Shown here piece after piece: positions 49,862 to 60,613 of a DNA stretch of 64,000 nucleotides. This DNA comes from an uncultured Pelagibacteraceae bacterium (GTDB lineage Bacteria > Pseudomonadota > Alphaproteobacteria > Pelagibacterales > Pelagibacteraceae), in contig CACCNI010000003.1 in NCBI GenBank assembly GCA_902547215.1, positions 1 through 64,000 of the forward strand, given 5' to 3'. How positions within the stretch are numbered: position 1 is the first letter of the stretch; the number at the start of each line of letters is the position of its first letter. Under the pieces are notes generated by a model. The model did no database searches. It was not told the DNA's origin and saw nothing but the letters and a program-made list of their open reading frames with translations. The position numbers and the translations under genes were made by a program.

Positions 49862-51225
49862 TGGAAAAGTCAAACATTAAATCATTCCCAAAAAAAAATG
49901 CTGAGGAGAAAAAAAATGATATAGACTCTCTTTCACCAAGAGAGATTGTATCTGAATTAGACAGATACGTTGTAGGTCAAAATAAAGCTAAAAGAGCTGT
50001 TGCTATTGCTCTTAGAAATAGATGGAGAAGACAAGCTTTAAAAGGTGAAATGAGAGATGAAGTTTTACCAAAAAATATATTAATGATTGGGCCAACTGGT
50101 GTTGGTAAAACTGAAATATCAAGAAGGCTTTCAAAATTAGCTGAGGCACCTTTTGTTAAAGTTGAGGCTACAAGATTTACAGAAGTTGGTTACGTTGGAA
50201 GAGATGTAGAACAAATTATTAGAGACTTGCTAGAAATTGCAATTGCAATGGAAAAGGTTAAAAAAAGAAAAGAAGTTCACGCGAAAGCACAAAAACTTGC
50301 AGAAGAAAGAGTTTTAGATGCGCTTGTAGGAAATAAAGCGAGTGTAGCAACAAGAGAAAGTTTTAGAAAGAGACTTAGAAACGGAGATTTAGACGACAAC
50401 GAAATTGAAGTTCCAGTTAATGAAAGTGGAAACATGCCAAGCTTTGAAATACCTGGAATGCCTGGAGCAAATGTTGGAATGATTAATATTGGTGATATGC
50501 TCGGTAAATCAATGGGCAACAAATCAAAAAAGAAAAAGATGACTGTTAAAGAGTCTCATGAAATCCTATTAAATGAAGAGGCTGATAAACTTATTGAACA
50601 AGATAAAATTATTAAATCTGCAAAAAATGTAACTGAAAATAACGGAATTGTTTTCCTAGATGAAATTGACAAAATTTCTGCAAGAACTGACAGGGTTGGT
50701 GGTGATGTATCAAGAGAAGGAGTTCAGAGAGATTTGTTACCATTAATAGAAGGTACTACTGTAAGTACAAAGTATGGACCAGTAAAAACAGATCATATAT
50801 TATTTATAGCATCAGGAGCTTTTCAACTTGCTAAACCTTCAGATTTACTTCCTGAATTACAAGGAAGATTACCAATAAGAGTTGAACTTGATGCATTAAA
50901 CAGTTCTGACTTTAAAAGAATTTTGAAAGAGCCAGATAATAGTTTAATTAAACAGTATAAGGCATTATTAAAAACTGAAAATGTTGATTTGGAATTCTCA
51001 GAGGATGGGATTGATACTATTGCTAATCTAGCAAGCGAAGTAAACTCTTCTGTCGAAAATATTGGTGCAAGAAGACTTCACACTATAATTGAAAGAGTTT
51101 TAGATGAAATTAGTTTCACAGCAACAGACAGATCAGGTGAAAAAATAGTAATTGATTCAAAGTATGTAAAAGAGAATCTTGGACAATTAGTAAAAGATAA
51201 CGATTTATCTAAATTTATTCTTTGA
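49861..51225 (+). CDS. hslU: HslU ATPase subunit
   Basis: [51 protein letters not shown]. Confidence 0.97.
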   Translation: MEKSNIKSFPKKNAEEKKNDIDSLSPREIVSELDRYVVGQNKAKRAVAIALRNRWRRQALKGEMRDEVLPKNILMIGPTGVGKTEISRRLSKLAEAPFVKVEATRFTEVGYVGRDVEQIIRDLLEIAIAMEKVKKRKEVHAKAQKLAEERVLDALVGNKASVATRESFRKRLRNGDLDDNEIEVPVNESGNMPSFEIPGMPGANVGMINIGDMLGKSMGNKSKKKKMTVKESHEILLNEEADKLIEQDKIIKSAKNVTENNGIVFLDEIDKISARTDRVGGDVSREGVQRDLLPLIEGTTVSTKYGPVKTDHILFIASGAFQLAKPSDLLPELQGRLPIRVELDALNSSDFKRILKEPDNSLIKQYKALLKTENVDLEFSEDGIDTIANLASEVNSSVENIGARRLHTIIERVLDEISFTATDRSGEKIVIDSKYVKENLGQLVKDNDLSKFIL

Positions 51226-51627
51226 TTTCAAATAAACATTAAAAGAACCTAAATTCTTTTCACCAGTATCATCAATGTTTTTAATCTTTTTCATAAGTTC
51301 AGCATTGGAATTAATAAATTCAGGTATAGAGTGCTTTAAAATGCTTAATTCGGATGATTTGTAGGGATCTTCAACGTGTTTCGATCTCATTCCTTTTCCA
51401 GTAATTATATTTACTATTGAAAATTGTTTCTCGAAACATTCATTAATAGTTTTTTCAACAAATTTATTTGCTTGGTCCAGACCATAACCATGTAAATCTA
51501 TAACGAATGTAGATTTATTTTTGCTTATTGAAGACTCTTTTAATTCATCTTTAGGATTTATCTTATCTTTACTTTTTATAAATTTATTCCAGTCCTTAAG
51601 ATCTTTATCTGATAGTTTTTTGTTCAA
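51205..51627 (-). CDS. Smr domain protein
   Basis: [36 protein letters not shown]. Confidence 0.92.
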   Translation of the reverse strand: MNKKLSDKDLKDWNKFIKSKDKINPKDELKESSISKNKSTFVIDLHGYGLDQANKFVEKTINECFEKQFSIVNIITGKGMRSKHVEDPYKSSELSILKHSIPEFINSNAELMKKIKNIDDTGEKNLGSFNVYLKSKNKFR

Positions 51628-51630
51628 TTA

Positions 51631-52218
51631 TTAAATATTAGTCTCAACTAGTATCCAATTAGGATCATTAGAATTTAAGTTTCTCGAGAATCTCCAAGTA
51701 TCATAAACTTTTTTAACTTTCTCTGGGTCACCTGTAAGAATCTTTGAATTTTTGTCCCTATTACACGAAATAATTTCACTTATAAAATCTACTGTAACTT
51801 CAAGCACATTGTCTTTTTGCTCATGGTTTTTAATTTCTGCCGAGTTTATTCCAATAAAAGTTGTCTCCGACTTTATCCCATTTTTTTCTCTATTAGAAAT
51901 AGCTTCCTGAAATTGATTTAAAACTTTTCTATCTAATAAGTTTTTAATCTCTTTTATTGATCCTTTTGAAAAATTTGTGATTATAGTTTCGTAAGCAACT
52001 TTTGCCCCTTCAATAAAATCTTTTTTGGCACTCTCATCAAAATTTCTGTAATTTGGTTTTTTTGCAGACTTTATCTCTGGCATTTCATGTGGAAAGCTAT
52101 TAGAAATATCATCTTCATAACCTGATCTTTTACCTAAGATTCCTCTTAATCTTAGAAAAATAAATCCAGCTATCATTGCTAATAAAATAATATCAAGGTA
52201 TTCAAAACTATAATTCAT
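51631..52218 (-). CDS. Tim44/TimA-like domain protein
   Basis: N-terminal TM; FIEGAKVAYETIITNFSKGSIKEIKNLLDRKVLNQFQEAI; VYDTWRFSRNLNSNDPNWILVET. Confidence 0.9.
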   Translation of the reverse strand: MNYSFEYLDIILLAMIAGFIFLRLRGILGKRSGYEDDISNSFPHEMPEIKSAKKPNYRNFDESAKKDFIEGAKVAYETIITNFSKGSIKEIKNLLDRKVLNQFQEAISNREKNGIKSETTFIGINSAEIKNHEQKDNVLEVTVDFISEIISCNRDKNSKILTGDPEKVKKVYDTWRFSRNLNSNDPNWILVETNI

Positions 52219-52276
52219 ACTTAAATAATATTTACTCTATTGCTATATTTCAACAAGCAATTTACATTAAAGACAA

Positions 52277-52702
52277 ATGAACACAGTGCTTTTATTGATA
52301 ATTTTGATCCCAATTTTAGAAATTTATTTATTTATTAAAATTGGAAGTCAAATTGGAGCATTTACTACAATCTCTTTAATATTTGTTACGGCTATAATTG
52401 GTGTTTATTACGCGAGGTACGAAGGCTTAAATACCTTGAAATCTGGTGTTACTCAAATTTATAAAAATCAGATGCCTTTATTTGAGCTAATGTCTGGTGC
52501 TGCGTTAGCAGTTGCTGCATTTTTATTAATTTTACCTGGATTTGCCACAGACTCGTTAGGTTTTTTAATTATTTTTCCATTAACTAGAAAAATAATTTTT
52601 CAATTATTATCGAAAAAAACAAAAAGTGAAGTTCATACTAAAGATGATTTGATTGAAGGAGAATATGAAGATAAGGATAACGAAAATGACAAAAAATTAT
52701 AA
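52277..52702 (+). CDS. FxsA family protein
   Basis: PILEIYLFIKIGSQIGAFTTISLIFVTAIIGVYYAR; LLILPGFATDSLGFLI. Confidence 0.92.
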   Translation: MNTVLLLIILIPILEIYLFIKIGSQIGAFTTISLIFVTAIIGVYYARYEGLNTLKSGVTQIYKNQMPLFELMSGAALAVAAFLLILPGFATDSLGFLIIFPLTRKIIFQLLSKKTKSEVHTKDDLIEGEYEDKDNENDKKL

Positions 52703-53108
52703 AATTCTAACTTCATATGTCAAAGACATTTCTTCAAAAATATCTGGTACGGAAAACTTTATATATCTGAAGGATAATATTCCAAAATATTCTTTAGGAA
52801 TAGACATAAACTCTTTGCCACTTAAGAATAATATGGCTGAAGTGAATATAAGATTAATTTTTGACAACAAAACTGATGAAGATAAAAAAGCATATTTTGA
52901 AATGACGCACACTACAGTTGTAAGAGTTGAGGAGTCCGCTGTAAATAAGGATCAATTAAAAAAAATTTTTTTAAGTGATGTGCCTACTGAAATGTACCCT
53001 GAAATAGAAAAAAAATTTTTTGAAATTGTTAAATCAATAGGTTATCCGGAAATAAAATTAGAAAAGAAAATAAATTTTCAAGAATTGTTTGAAAAAAATC
53101 AGAAGTAG
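52686..53108 (+). CDS. secB: Protein-export chaperone SecB
   Basis: VYVKDISSKISGTENF-type N-terminus; GIDINSLPLKNNMAEVNIRLIF; ATG at 52686 (MTKNYKILT) preferred. Confidence 0.85.
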   Translation: MTKNYKILTSYVKDISSKISGTENFIYLKDNIPKYSLGIDINSLPLKNNMAEVNIRLIFDNKTDEDKKAYFEMTHTTVVRVEESAVNKDQLKKIFLSDVPTEMYPEIEKKFFEIVKSIGYPEIKLEKKINFQELFEKNQK

Positions 53109-53764
53109 TTTTTTTTGAGAGATTTTTTAAGAAAATTTTGATGCTCTTTACGCTCTTCTGTGGTGGGTCCAATAACTTTTTTGCAAAAATTAATTATCGC
53201 ATTTTCATTATTTCCTGCTTCATATTTTTTTTCTGAGAAATTTAGTTTCGGTTCTTTTTGGTCGATTAAGTTTACATAAACTTTTGATAATAATTCACAG
53301 TCAATTAATGCAGTATGTAATTTTCTTTTAGAGTTATCGACTCTAAATCTTTTACATAACGCGTCTAAACTAATTTGAGAACCTGGAAATTTCTCTCTTG
53401 CTATATCCAATGTATCAATAACTTGATCCTTTAGAATTGTTTTTTTTCCAGATAATTTCAATTCATTATTTAAATGAGATAAATCAAACTGAGCGTTGTG
53501 TATAATCAATTTTTTGTCACCTATAAATTTTAGAAAATCATCTGCTATTTCTGAAAATTTTTTTTTGTCAGATAAAAATTCATCTGAATACCCGTGTACT
53601 TTAAATGCTTCCTCTGAAACTTTTCTTTGGGGGTTCAAATAACAGTGGAAACGATTAGAAGTTAAAATTTGATTATCAAGTTCTATGCAACCTATCTCAA
53701 TTATTCGATGTCCATTTTCAACTGAAAGACCAGTTGTTTCTGTATCTAAAACAATTTCTTTCAT
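53099..53764 (-). CDS. dnaQ: DNA polymerase III epsilon subunit
   Basis: EIVLDTETTGLSVENGHRIIEIGCIEL; HNAQFDLSHLN. Confidence 0.96.
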   Translation of the reverse strand: MKEIVLDTETTGLSVENGHRIIEIGCIELDNQILTSNRFHCYLNPQRKVSEEAFKVHGYSDEFLSDKKKFSEIADDFLKFIGDKKLIIHNAQFDLSHLNNELKLSGKKTILKDQVIDTLDIAREKFPGSQISLDALCKRFRVDNSKRKLHTALIDCELLSKVYVNLIDQKEPKLNFSEKKYEAGNNENAIINFCKKVIGPTTEERKEHQNFLKKSLKKNYF

Positions 53765-54333
53765 TTTCCAATTCTTTTCATAATCAATTTTATATTTTTT
53801 TTGGCTGTGTTTCTAACAAAATTATTTTTTATAACATAAGTTGATTTTTTTTTCTTTAATTTTGCTGGTAGTTGATTTCTTCTAAGAATATTTATCAACT
53901 TTGGATTGTTATTTTTTCTTCTGTTAAGTTTTTGTTTAATCTTTTTTTTATTTGCATCAACAAAGATTATAATATCCCTTTTTGTATTTAATCTGTTTTC
54001 TAAAAACAAAGGTACATCCAAGACAACAAATTTTTTCTTTTTGTTTTTTTTAAAGAAATTTTGCATTTTTTTTCTGACTATTGGGTGAATTATTTTACCT
54101 AAAACATCCAAGTTTTTCTGTTTCTGGAAAATTATTTTAAGTAGTTCCTCTTTTTTTAGAGGAAAGTTGCTTACTTTATCAGGAAATTTTTTCTTAACTT
54201 TTCTAAATAAAAATTTATCTTTTTTGTAAAGGTTTGAAACTACTAAATCAGCATCAAAAATTGGGTACCTAAATAATTTTGAAAAGAATGTCTTTCCTGA
54301 TCCAATATCCCCAACTAGTGCAATTCTTCTCAT
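53761..54333 (-). CDS. coaE: Dephospho-CoA kinase
   Basis: IALVGDIGSGKTFFSKLF; FDADLVVSNLY; VLDVPLFLENRL. Confidence 0.92.
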   Translation of the reverse strand: MRRIALVGDIGSGKTFFSKLFRYPIFDADLVVSNLYKKDKFLFRKVKKKFPDKVSNFPLKKEELLKIIFQKQKNLDVLGKIIHPIVRKKMQNFFKKNKKKKFVVLDVPLFLENRLNTKRDIIIFVDANKKKIKQKLNRRKNNNPKLINILRRNQLPAKLKKKKSTYVIKNNFVRNTAKKNIKLIMKRIGK

Positions 54334-55118
54334 TTTAAGATTTCTATTGTTTCTTCATCAATCTTAGGTAATACCTTATTCCACAATGCAAATGATTGAT
54401 GGGCCTGATATATAAACATCATTCTACCATTTTCTGTTTTATTACCACTAAGCTTTGCCTCTTTTAGAAAATTTGTTTCACCCGGATTGTAAATTACATC
54501 ATAAAAAAATTTATTATTACCAAATTTATTTAAATCCAAGTCAAGATTCTCTTTGTTCAAACCGACACTTGTTGCATTAATAACTATATCAAACTCAGGG
54601 ATATCGCCCCACTTTTGGATTGTAATATCATTAAAGGTTTCTTTTATTTTTTCTGCTTTCTCATATGTCCTATTAGTTAAATGAATATTTTCACATCCCA
54701 TGTTTTTGAGCGCAAGAATAATGGAGGGACTAACTCCGCCCGCCCCTATTATAAGTGCTTTCTTTCTTTTAACGTCATAATTGATGTACCTTAAAGCTAA
54801 CTCAAATCCGACAATATCTGTATTGTGACCTATTATTTTGTCTTCCTCAGTACAAATAGTATTCACAGAGTTAGTTTTTTTTGCCTCAGAACTAAGACTA
54901 TCCAAAAACGGAATTATTGAATTTTTAAATGGGACTGTAACATTGACACCATTTATTTCTGATTTTCTAATACTCTCAATTAATTTTGGGATTTCTTTTT
55001 CTTTAAGAAGTTTTTTTTCGTAAATTGCTTCAATCTTATTTTTTTTGAGCCAAAAGTTATGAAGTTTTGGAGATAAAGAGTGATCAATTGGATTTCCTAT
55101 TACACAAAATTTTTTCAT
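54330..55118 (-). CDS. aroE: Shikimate dehydrogenase
   Basis: FCVIGNPIDHSLSPKLHNFW; GVNVTVPFK; IIGAGGVSPSII; INATSVGL. Confidence 0.96.
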   Translation of the reverse strand: MKKFCVIGNPIDHSLSPKLHNFWLKKNKIEAIYEKKLLKEKEIPKLIESIRKSEINGVNVTVPFKNSIIPFLDSLSSEAKKTNSVNTICTEEDKIIGHNTDIVGFELALRYINYDVKRKKALIIGAGGVSPSIILALKNMGCENIHLTNRTYEKAEKIKETFNDITIQKWGDIPEFDIVINATSVGLNKENLDLDLNKFGNNKFFYDVIYNPGETNFLKEAKLSGNKTENGRMMFIYQAHQSFALWNKVLPKIDEETIEILK

Positions 55119-55699
55119 TTAATATTTTCCAAATATTTTCTAATATTTCTAATCGGCAGACCCATTATTGTATCAACGTCTCCCTTAATTTCACTGAATA
55201 ATTTTTTTCCTTCCCCTTCTATTTGATAAACATTGTAAGAATATAAGTTTTTATCAGAAATTTTACTTAAATATTCCTGAAGTTCTTCTTGAGTGAAGTT
55301 TTTCATTTTCATCTCAGCTTTTTCAGTATAATTCCAAATCATTTTTCCATCTAAAGATATACAGACTGAACTTATAAGAAAATGAGATTTACCGTTTAGT
55401 GAACTTAAAATATTCATGGCTTCTGTTCTATTTGTTGGTTTTGAGATAAGTTTGCCGTTTAAATCAATTACACTATCTGCGCCTAAAACTATTTCTCCTA
55501 TTTTTTTTTGACTAACCTTATTCGCTTTTAATTCAGCTAAATTTTTAGATATAAGTTCTGGTGTTGCTCCTTGGTTTATTAAGGATTTCTTCACTTCATC
55601 TTCATCTAAATTGGAGGGTTCAACAGTACATTTTATATTGTTTTCATCTAATATTTTTTTTCTTACTTCGCTCTTTGATGCCAAAATTATTGACTTCAT
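55115..55699 (-). CDS. maf: Maf-family nucleotide pyrophosphatase
   Basis: IILASKSEVRKKIL; EIVLGADSVIDL; YQIEGEGKKLFSEIKGDVDTIMGLPI. Confidence 0.94.
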   Translation of the reverse strand: MKSIILASKSEVRKKILDENNIKCTVEPSNLDEDEVKKSLINQGATPELISKNLAELKANKVSQKKIGEIVLGADSVIDLNGKLISKPTNRTEAMNILSSLNGKSHFLISSVCISLDGKMIWNYTEKAEMKMKNFTQEELQEYLSKISDKNLYSYNVYQIEGEGKKLFSEIKGDVDTIMGLPIRNIRKYLENIK

Positions 55700-56517
55700 T
55701 TTTGGTTAAAAATATCATGTATTTTAAGAACTGATGCAGCTGTTTCTTCTACGGATTTTCTTGTTACATCAATACTTGGCCATTTATATTTCTGAAAAAG
55801 TTTCCGTGCATCCTCCATTTCTTTTTGTACAATATCTAAACTTGTGTATTCAGTACTTTCGTTATCTTTAATGGATTGCATTCTATTTTTACGTAAATCT
55901 ATAAGCCTGTCAGGTTCTGCTGTCAGTCCAACTACACATTTTTTTTGAGGATTCTCTTTTAGTATATTAGGAACTGAGTTCTCATTCACCAAGGGTATAT
56001 TTGATATTTTCATTCCTTTGTTTGCGAGATAAATCGAAGTTGGGGTCTTGCTTGTTCTGCTTACACCTAAAAGGATGATATCAGATTTTTCTATATCCTC
56101 TACTGAATTTCCGTCATCGTGATTCATTGTAAATTGTATGGCTTCAATTTTTTTATAATATTCATCGTCCATGATATGTTGTCTGCTTGGAACATTAAGT
56201 GCTTTTTGATCTAAAAGTTTTGAAAAGCTAATTATTAAATCTCCTAATATTCCAAAGCATGGAATATTTTTTGAACTACACTCGTTTGATAAATGTCTAG
56301 CTAATTTGTTATCAACTATTGTATATAATACTATGGCATTTCTGTTTTTTCCCGAGACTTCGAGGATTTTGGAAATTTGGTTTTCTGTTCGTGTAAAAGA
56401 ATAAAAGTGCGTTTTATACTTAAAATTTTTGAATTGAGCTTTAATTGCAAGGAATATTCTTTCTAATGTTTCTCCAGTTGAGTCAGAGATAAGGTATATA
56501 TCATATGTATTAATCAT
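55696..56517 (-). CDS. PPSR family kinase/pyrophosphorylase (DUF299)
   Basis: DIYLISDSTGETLERI; DIILLGVSRTSKTPTSIYLANKGMK. Confidence 0.95.
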   Translation of the reverse strand: MINTYDIYLISDSTGETLERIFLAIKAQFKNFKYKTHFYSFTRTENQISKILEVSGKNRNAIVLYTIVDNKLARHLSNECSSKNIPCFGILGDLIISFSKLLDQKALNVPSRQHIMDDEYYKKIEAIQFTMNHDDGNSVEDIEKSDIILLGVSRTSKTPTSIYLANKGMKISNIPLVNENSVPNILKENPQKKCVVGLTAEPDRLIDLRKNRMQSIKDNESTEYTSLDIVQKEMEDARKLFQKYKWPSIDVTRKSVEETAASVLKIHDIFNQK

Positions 56518-56796
56518 GTATAAAAAGTATATCTATATGTATAAGTCGCTTCATAAAATTAACAAAAACTCTATTCAAAGATTTTAATGTATAAGTACTC
56601 ATTTATATACATTTTAAACCATGTTGATAAATATTATACTTTTTAGATTAAAAAATGATAATTAATTAAAACTCAAAGAATTCTAAGGTAAATTTAATAA
56701 ATCTTATGTGAAAAAGCTGTTATAAACTTGTTAAAAAACATTAACTACCGTTATTAACAATACATACTACAAACAATATAGATAATATTTAATTAT
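56518..56796. other. Probable chromosomal replication origin (oriC)
   Basis: 279-nt AT-rich gap between divergent PPSR and hemE, the conserved alphaproteobacterial oriC neighbourhood; DnaA-box-like TTATCAACA (minus, 56622-56630) and TTATTAACA (plus, 56752-56760). Confidence 0.55.
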
Positions 56797-57804
56797 ATGA
56801 ATACCCTTATACAAGATTGCATAAATAATAAATCTTCCAAGACACCTATATGGTTAATGAGACAGGCGGGGAGATATTTGCCAGAATTTAGATCTATAAG
56901 AGAAAAAAATCAAGATTTTATCAAACTATGTTTGAATACTAAATTATCATCTGAAATAACAATACAACCAATTGATAGATTTGATTTTGATGCTGCTATA
57001 ATTTTTTCTGACATTCTGTTAGTTCCATATGCACTTGGTCAACAAGTAAAATTTAAAAAAAATTTTGGACCTGATTTAAAGGAGGTTGATTTAAATATAT
57101 TAAACGATGTTAAAAAAGAAGACTTTCTTAAAAAACTAAATCCTGTCTATGAGACAATTAAAGAAACGAAGAAAAAATTATCTATAAGAAATAAAGATAC
57201 TATAGGTTTTGTTGGGGCTCCATGGACCCTCTTACTATACATGCTGAACAGAAAGTCTCCCAAGGAGGGAAATTTTAATATTTTTCCAAAAGATAAATAT
57301 ATTAATAATATTTTGATTAAGTTAGATGAATTCTTAAAAATACATATTGAAGCCCAAATTAAAAGTGGTGCATCTATAATTCAGATCTTTGACAGTTGGG
57401 CCGGACTTCTTCCAGAAAAAGATCTAGATTATTTCGTTTATAAACCAATCAAAAGCTTAGTTGATTTTATTAGACAAAAAAAAACAATCTCAATTTGTTT
57501 CCCAAGAAACATCAATAGTTACAAAAAATTTGTAGATAATGTAAATCCCGACATAATCAGTATTGATTATAATGTTGATCCTTTAATTATCAGAGATACT
57601 ATTGATATTCCTGTACAAGGAGGTCTTGATCCAAAAATTTTACTTCAAAACAAAGAAATTGTGAGAAACGAGGTGACAAAATATTTAAAAACTTTCGATA
57701 AAAAAAGATATATATTCAACTTAGGACATGGAGTTCTACCGGAAACAAATCCGGATATCGTTAGATATTTAGTAGACGAAGTTAGGAGTTTTAATGGACA
57801 GTAA
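56797..57804 (+). CDS. hemE: Uroporphyrinogen decarboxylase
   Basis: TPIWLMRQAGRYLPEFRSIRE; FVGAPWTLLLYML; FNLGHGVLPET. Confidence 0.97.
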   Translation: MNTLIQDCINNKSSKTPIWLMRQAGRYLPEFRSIREKNQDFIKLCLNTKLSSEITIQPIDRFDFDAAIIFSDILLVPYALGQQVKFKKNFGPDLKEVDLNILNDVKKEDFLKKLNPVYETIKETKKKLSIRNKDTIGFVGAPWTLLLYMLNRKSPKEGNFNIFPKDKYINNILIKLDEFLKIHIEAQIKSGASIIQIFDSWAGLLPEKDLDYFVYKPIKSLVDFIRQKKTISICFPRNINSYKKFVDNVNPDIISIDYNVDPLIIRDTIDIPVQGGLDPKILLQNKEIVRNEVTKYLKTFDKKRYIFNLGHGVLPETNPDIVRYLVDEVRSFNGQ

Positions 57805-58795
57805 TCATCCCCAAGTAAACTTTGGAAAAACTGGTGTTTTATTAATTAATCTTGGAACACCAGACTCTACAGGCTGGTGGGATATAAGAAAATACTTAAA
57901 AGAATTTTTATCAGACAGACGCGTTATTGAAGTAAACCCTTTTTTATGGAAAATTATTTTAAACTTATTTATTCTAACTTTTAGACCCTCTAAAACAGCA
58001 AAAGCTTATAAAGAAATATGGATGAAGAAAGAAAATACTTCTCCTTTACGATATTACACAATCAAACAGACCGAAAAGGTTAAGTCTATTATATCAAATG
58101 AAAACTTAATCGTTGATTATGCAATGCGATATGGAAATCCAAGCATAAAGAGTAAAATGTTAGATTTACAAGAAAGCGGATGTGAAAATATTATAATACT
58201 TCCTCTGTATCCACAGTATGCAGCAGCAACAACAGCTACAGTTTGTGATGAAGTGTACAGGACGCTAATGAAAATGAGATGGCAGCCCAGTCTACAAATT
58301 ATACCTCACTATGAATCTGAACCGCTATATATTCAAGCAATCGTGAATTCAATAAACCACAAACTTAATAGCATTAATTGGAAACCTGATTTAATATTAG
58401 CCTCTTACCACGGTATACCAAAAAAATATTTCGATAAAGGTGATCCATATCACTGCTATTGTCACAAAACCTCCAGATTAATTAAAGAAACGTTCAATAA
58501 AGACATTCCCATTTTAACAACTTTTCAATCAAGATTCGGCCCACAAGAATGGCTTCAACCTTACACGGATAAAACTTTGGAAAATTTACCCAAAGAGGGA
58601 AAAAAAAATATTTTAGTAATTTCTCCTGGTTTCTCCTCTGATTGTGTTGAAACCCTTGAGGAAATTTCTATTCAAGGAAAAGAAAGCTTTTTAGAATCTG
58701 GAGGGGAAAAATTTGATACAATTCCTTGCTTAAATGATAATGAAGATCATATTAAATTATTAGTACATTTAATCAATAAAAGCATAAGAAAATGA
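57794..58795 (+). CDS. hemH: Ferrochelatase
   Basis: GVLLINLGTPDSTGWWDIRKYLKEFLSDRRVIE; SYHGIPKKYFDKGDPY. Confidence 0.97.
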   Translation: MDSNHPQVNFGKTGVLLINLGTPDSTGWWDIRKYLKEFLSDRRVIEVNPFLWKIILNLFILTFRPSKTAKAYKEIWMKKENTSPLRYYTIKQTEKVKSIISNENLIVDYAMRYGNPSIKSKMLDLQESGCENIIILPLYPQYAAATTATVCDEVYRTLMKMRWQPSLQIIPHYESEPLYIQAIVNSINHKLNSINWKPDLILASYHGIPKKYFDKGDPYHCYCHKTSRLIKETFNKDIPILTTFQSRFGPQEWLQPYTDKTLENLPKEGKKNILVISPGFSSDCVETLEEISIQGKESFLESGGEKFDTIPCLNDNEDHIKLLVHLINKSIRK

Positions 58796-59232
58796 ATTTT
58801 TATCTAATATTTAAATCGCTCCATTTAATTGCAGTAATTTCTTGGATGGCTGGATTGCTTTATTTGCCTAGAATATTCGTTTATCACACAGAAAATTCAT
58901 CAAATGTTGAGGTTTGTAAAGTTTTTAAAATTATGGAGAGAAAATTGTATTTCTACATAATGTATCCAGCAATGTTGCTATCATGGATATTTGGTCTTGC
59001 TTTAATACACTCTGTTGGTGCTGAATTACTAAGTGCACTTTGGATGCAAGTTAAATTCTTTTTAGTAGTTATTTTAACAGCCTATCATTTTTATCTTGGA
59101 TCATGTTTACGAGCTTTTAGAGATGACAGAAACACATCAAGCTCAAAATATTTTAGAATTATTAATGAAATACCAACTATACTGTTAATTTTGATCATAT
59201 TTTTTGCAATTTTAAAGCCATTAGGAGGTTGA
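58792..59232 (+). CDS. hemJ: Protoporphyrinogen oxidase HemJ (CopD/UPF0093 family)
   Basis: SLHLIAVISWMAGLLYLPRIFVYH; FFAILKPLGG. Confidence 0.93.
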   Translation: MNFYLIFKSLHLIAVISWMAGLLYLPRIFVYHTENSSNVEVCKVFKIMERKLYFYIMYPAMLLSWIFGLALIHSVGAELLSALWMQVKFFLVVILTAYHFYLGSCLRAFRDDRNTSSSKYFRIINEIPTILLILIIFFAILKPLGG

Positions 59233-59284
59233 AATATATTAAATTTATATTATATTAACCTAATCAAATTACTAAACTCCCCAC

Positions 59285-60556
59285 ATGAAAATCCAAGAAC
59301 TTAAAAAAAATACCCCAGCACAACTAATTGAACAGGCCGAAAAACTAGGTATTGAAAACGCAAGTACACTTAGGAAGCAAGAAATTTTATTTGCTATACT
59401 GAAAAAACTTGCTGAAAAAGGTGAAGAAATTACTGGAATGGGTGTTCTACAACTGCTTCAAGACGGATTTGGCTTTTTAAGGGCGCTAGAGTCAAATTAT
59501 TTACCAGGTGCAGACGATATTTACGTTAGCCCGAGTCAAATTAGAAAATTTGGTTTAAGAACAGGCGACACAGTTGAAGGACCTGTTAGAGCACCTAAAG
59601 AAGGAGAAAGATACTTTGCGTTGCTTCAAGTTAGTAAGATAAATCTTGAAGATCCTGAAAAATCTAGACATAAAATTGCTTTTGACAACTTAACTCCACT
59701 ATATCCAAACAAACAAATAGTTATGGAAGTTGAAACAACTACAGTTGAGAAAAAACCAAATTTAACCCCAAGATTGATCGATCTTGTAAGCCCAATTGGT
59801 AAGGGCCAAAGATCACTAATTATATCTCCACCCAAAGCCGGCAAGACAATGATATTACAAAGTATAGCTAACTCAATTACTGCCAACCATCCAGAATGTT
59901 ACTTGATGGTTTTGCTTATTGATGAAAGACCCGAGGAAGTAACGGATATGCAACGTACCGTTAAAGGTGAAGTAATAAGTTCAACTTTTGACGAGCCAGC
60001 GCAGAGGCACGTAGCGGTAGCTGAAATGGTTATAGAAAAAGCTAAGAGGATGACTGAGCATAAAAAAGATGTCGTTATTCTTTTAGATTCTATAACTAGA
60101 CTTGGAAGAGCATATAACGCTGTAGTTCCAAGTTCTGGTAAGGTTTTAACTGGTGGTGTCGACGCAAATGCCCTTCAAAGACCCAAAAGATTTTTTGGAG
60201 CAGCCAGAAATATTGAAGAGGGCGGATCTTTAACAATTATTGCAACCGCACTAATAGATACTGGCAGTAGAATGGATGAAGTTATATTTGAGGAATTTAA
60301 AGGAACAGGTAATAGCGAAACTATACTAGATAGGAAAATATCTGAAAAAAGAATATTTCCAGCAATTGATATTACTAAGTCTGGCACTCGAAGAGAAGAG
60401 CTTCTTTTTGATAAAAACGACTTGCAGAAAATGAATGTTCTAAGACGTATAATAGCCCCAATGGGATCAATGGATGCTATAGAATTTATAAACTCTAAGC
60501 TTAAAAATACTAAAAGTAATACAGAGTTTTTTAACTCAATGAACAAACCCTCCTAG
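59285..60556 (+). CDS. rho: Transcription termination factor Rho
   Basis: [58 protein letters not shown]. Confidence 0.98.
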   Translation: MKIQELKKNTPAQLIEQAEKLGIENASTLRKQEILFAILKKLAEKGEEITGMGVLQLLQDGFGFLRALESNYLPGADDIYVSPSQIRKFGLRTGDTVEGPVRAPKEGERYFALLQVSKINLEDPEKSRHKIAFDNLTPLYPNKQIVMEVETTTVEKKPNLTPRLIDLVSPIGKGQRSLIISPPKAGKTMILQSIANSITANHPECYLMVLLIDERPEEVTDMQRTVKGEVISSTFDEPAQRHVAVAEMVIEKAKRMTEHKKDVVILLDSITRLGRAYNAVVPSSGKVLTGGVDANALQRPKRFFGAARNIEEGGSLTIIATALIDTGSRMDEVIFEEFKGTGNSETILDRKISEKRIFPAIDITKSGTRREELLFDKNDLQKMNVLRRIIAPMGSMDAIEFINSKLKNTKSNTEFFNSMNKPS

Positions 60557-60613
60557 ATTAAGACAAGCCTAATAATTCATTTAAATAAAACTTTAATTTG
60601 ATAATATTAGTTT

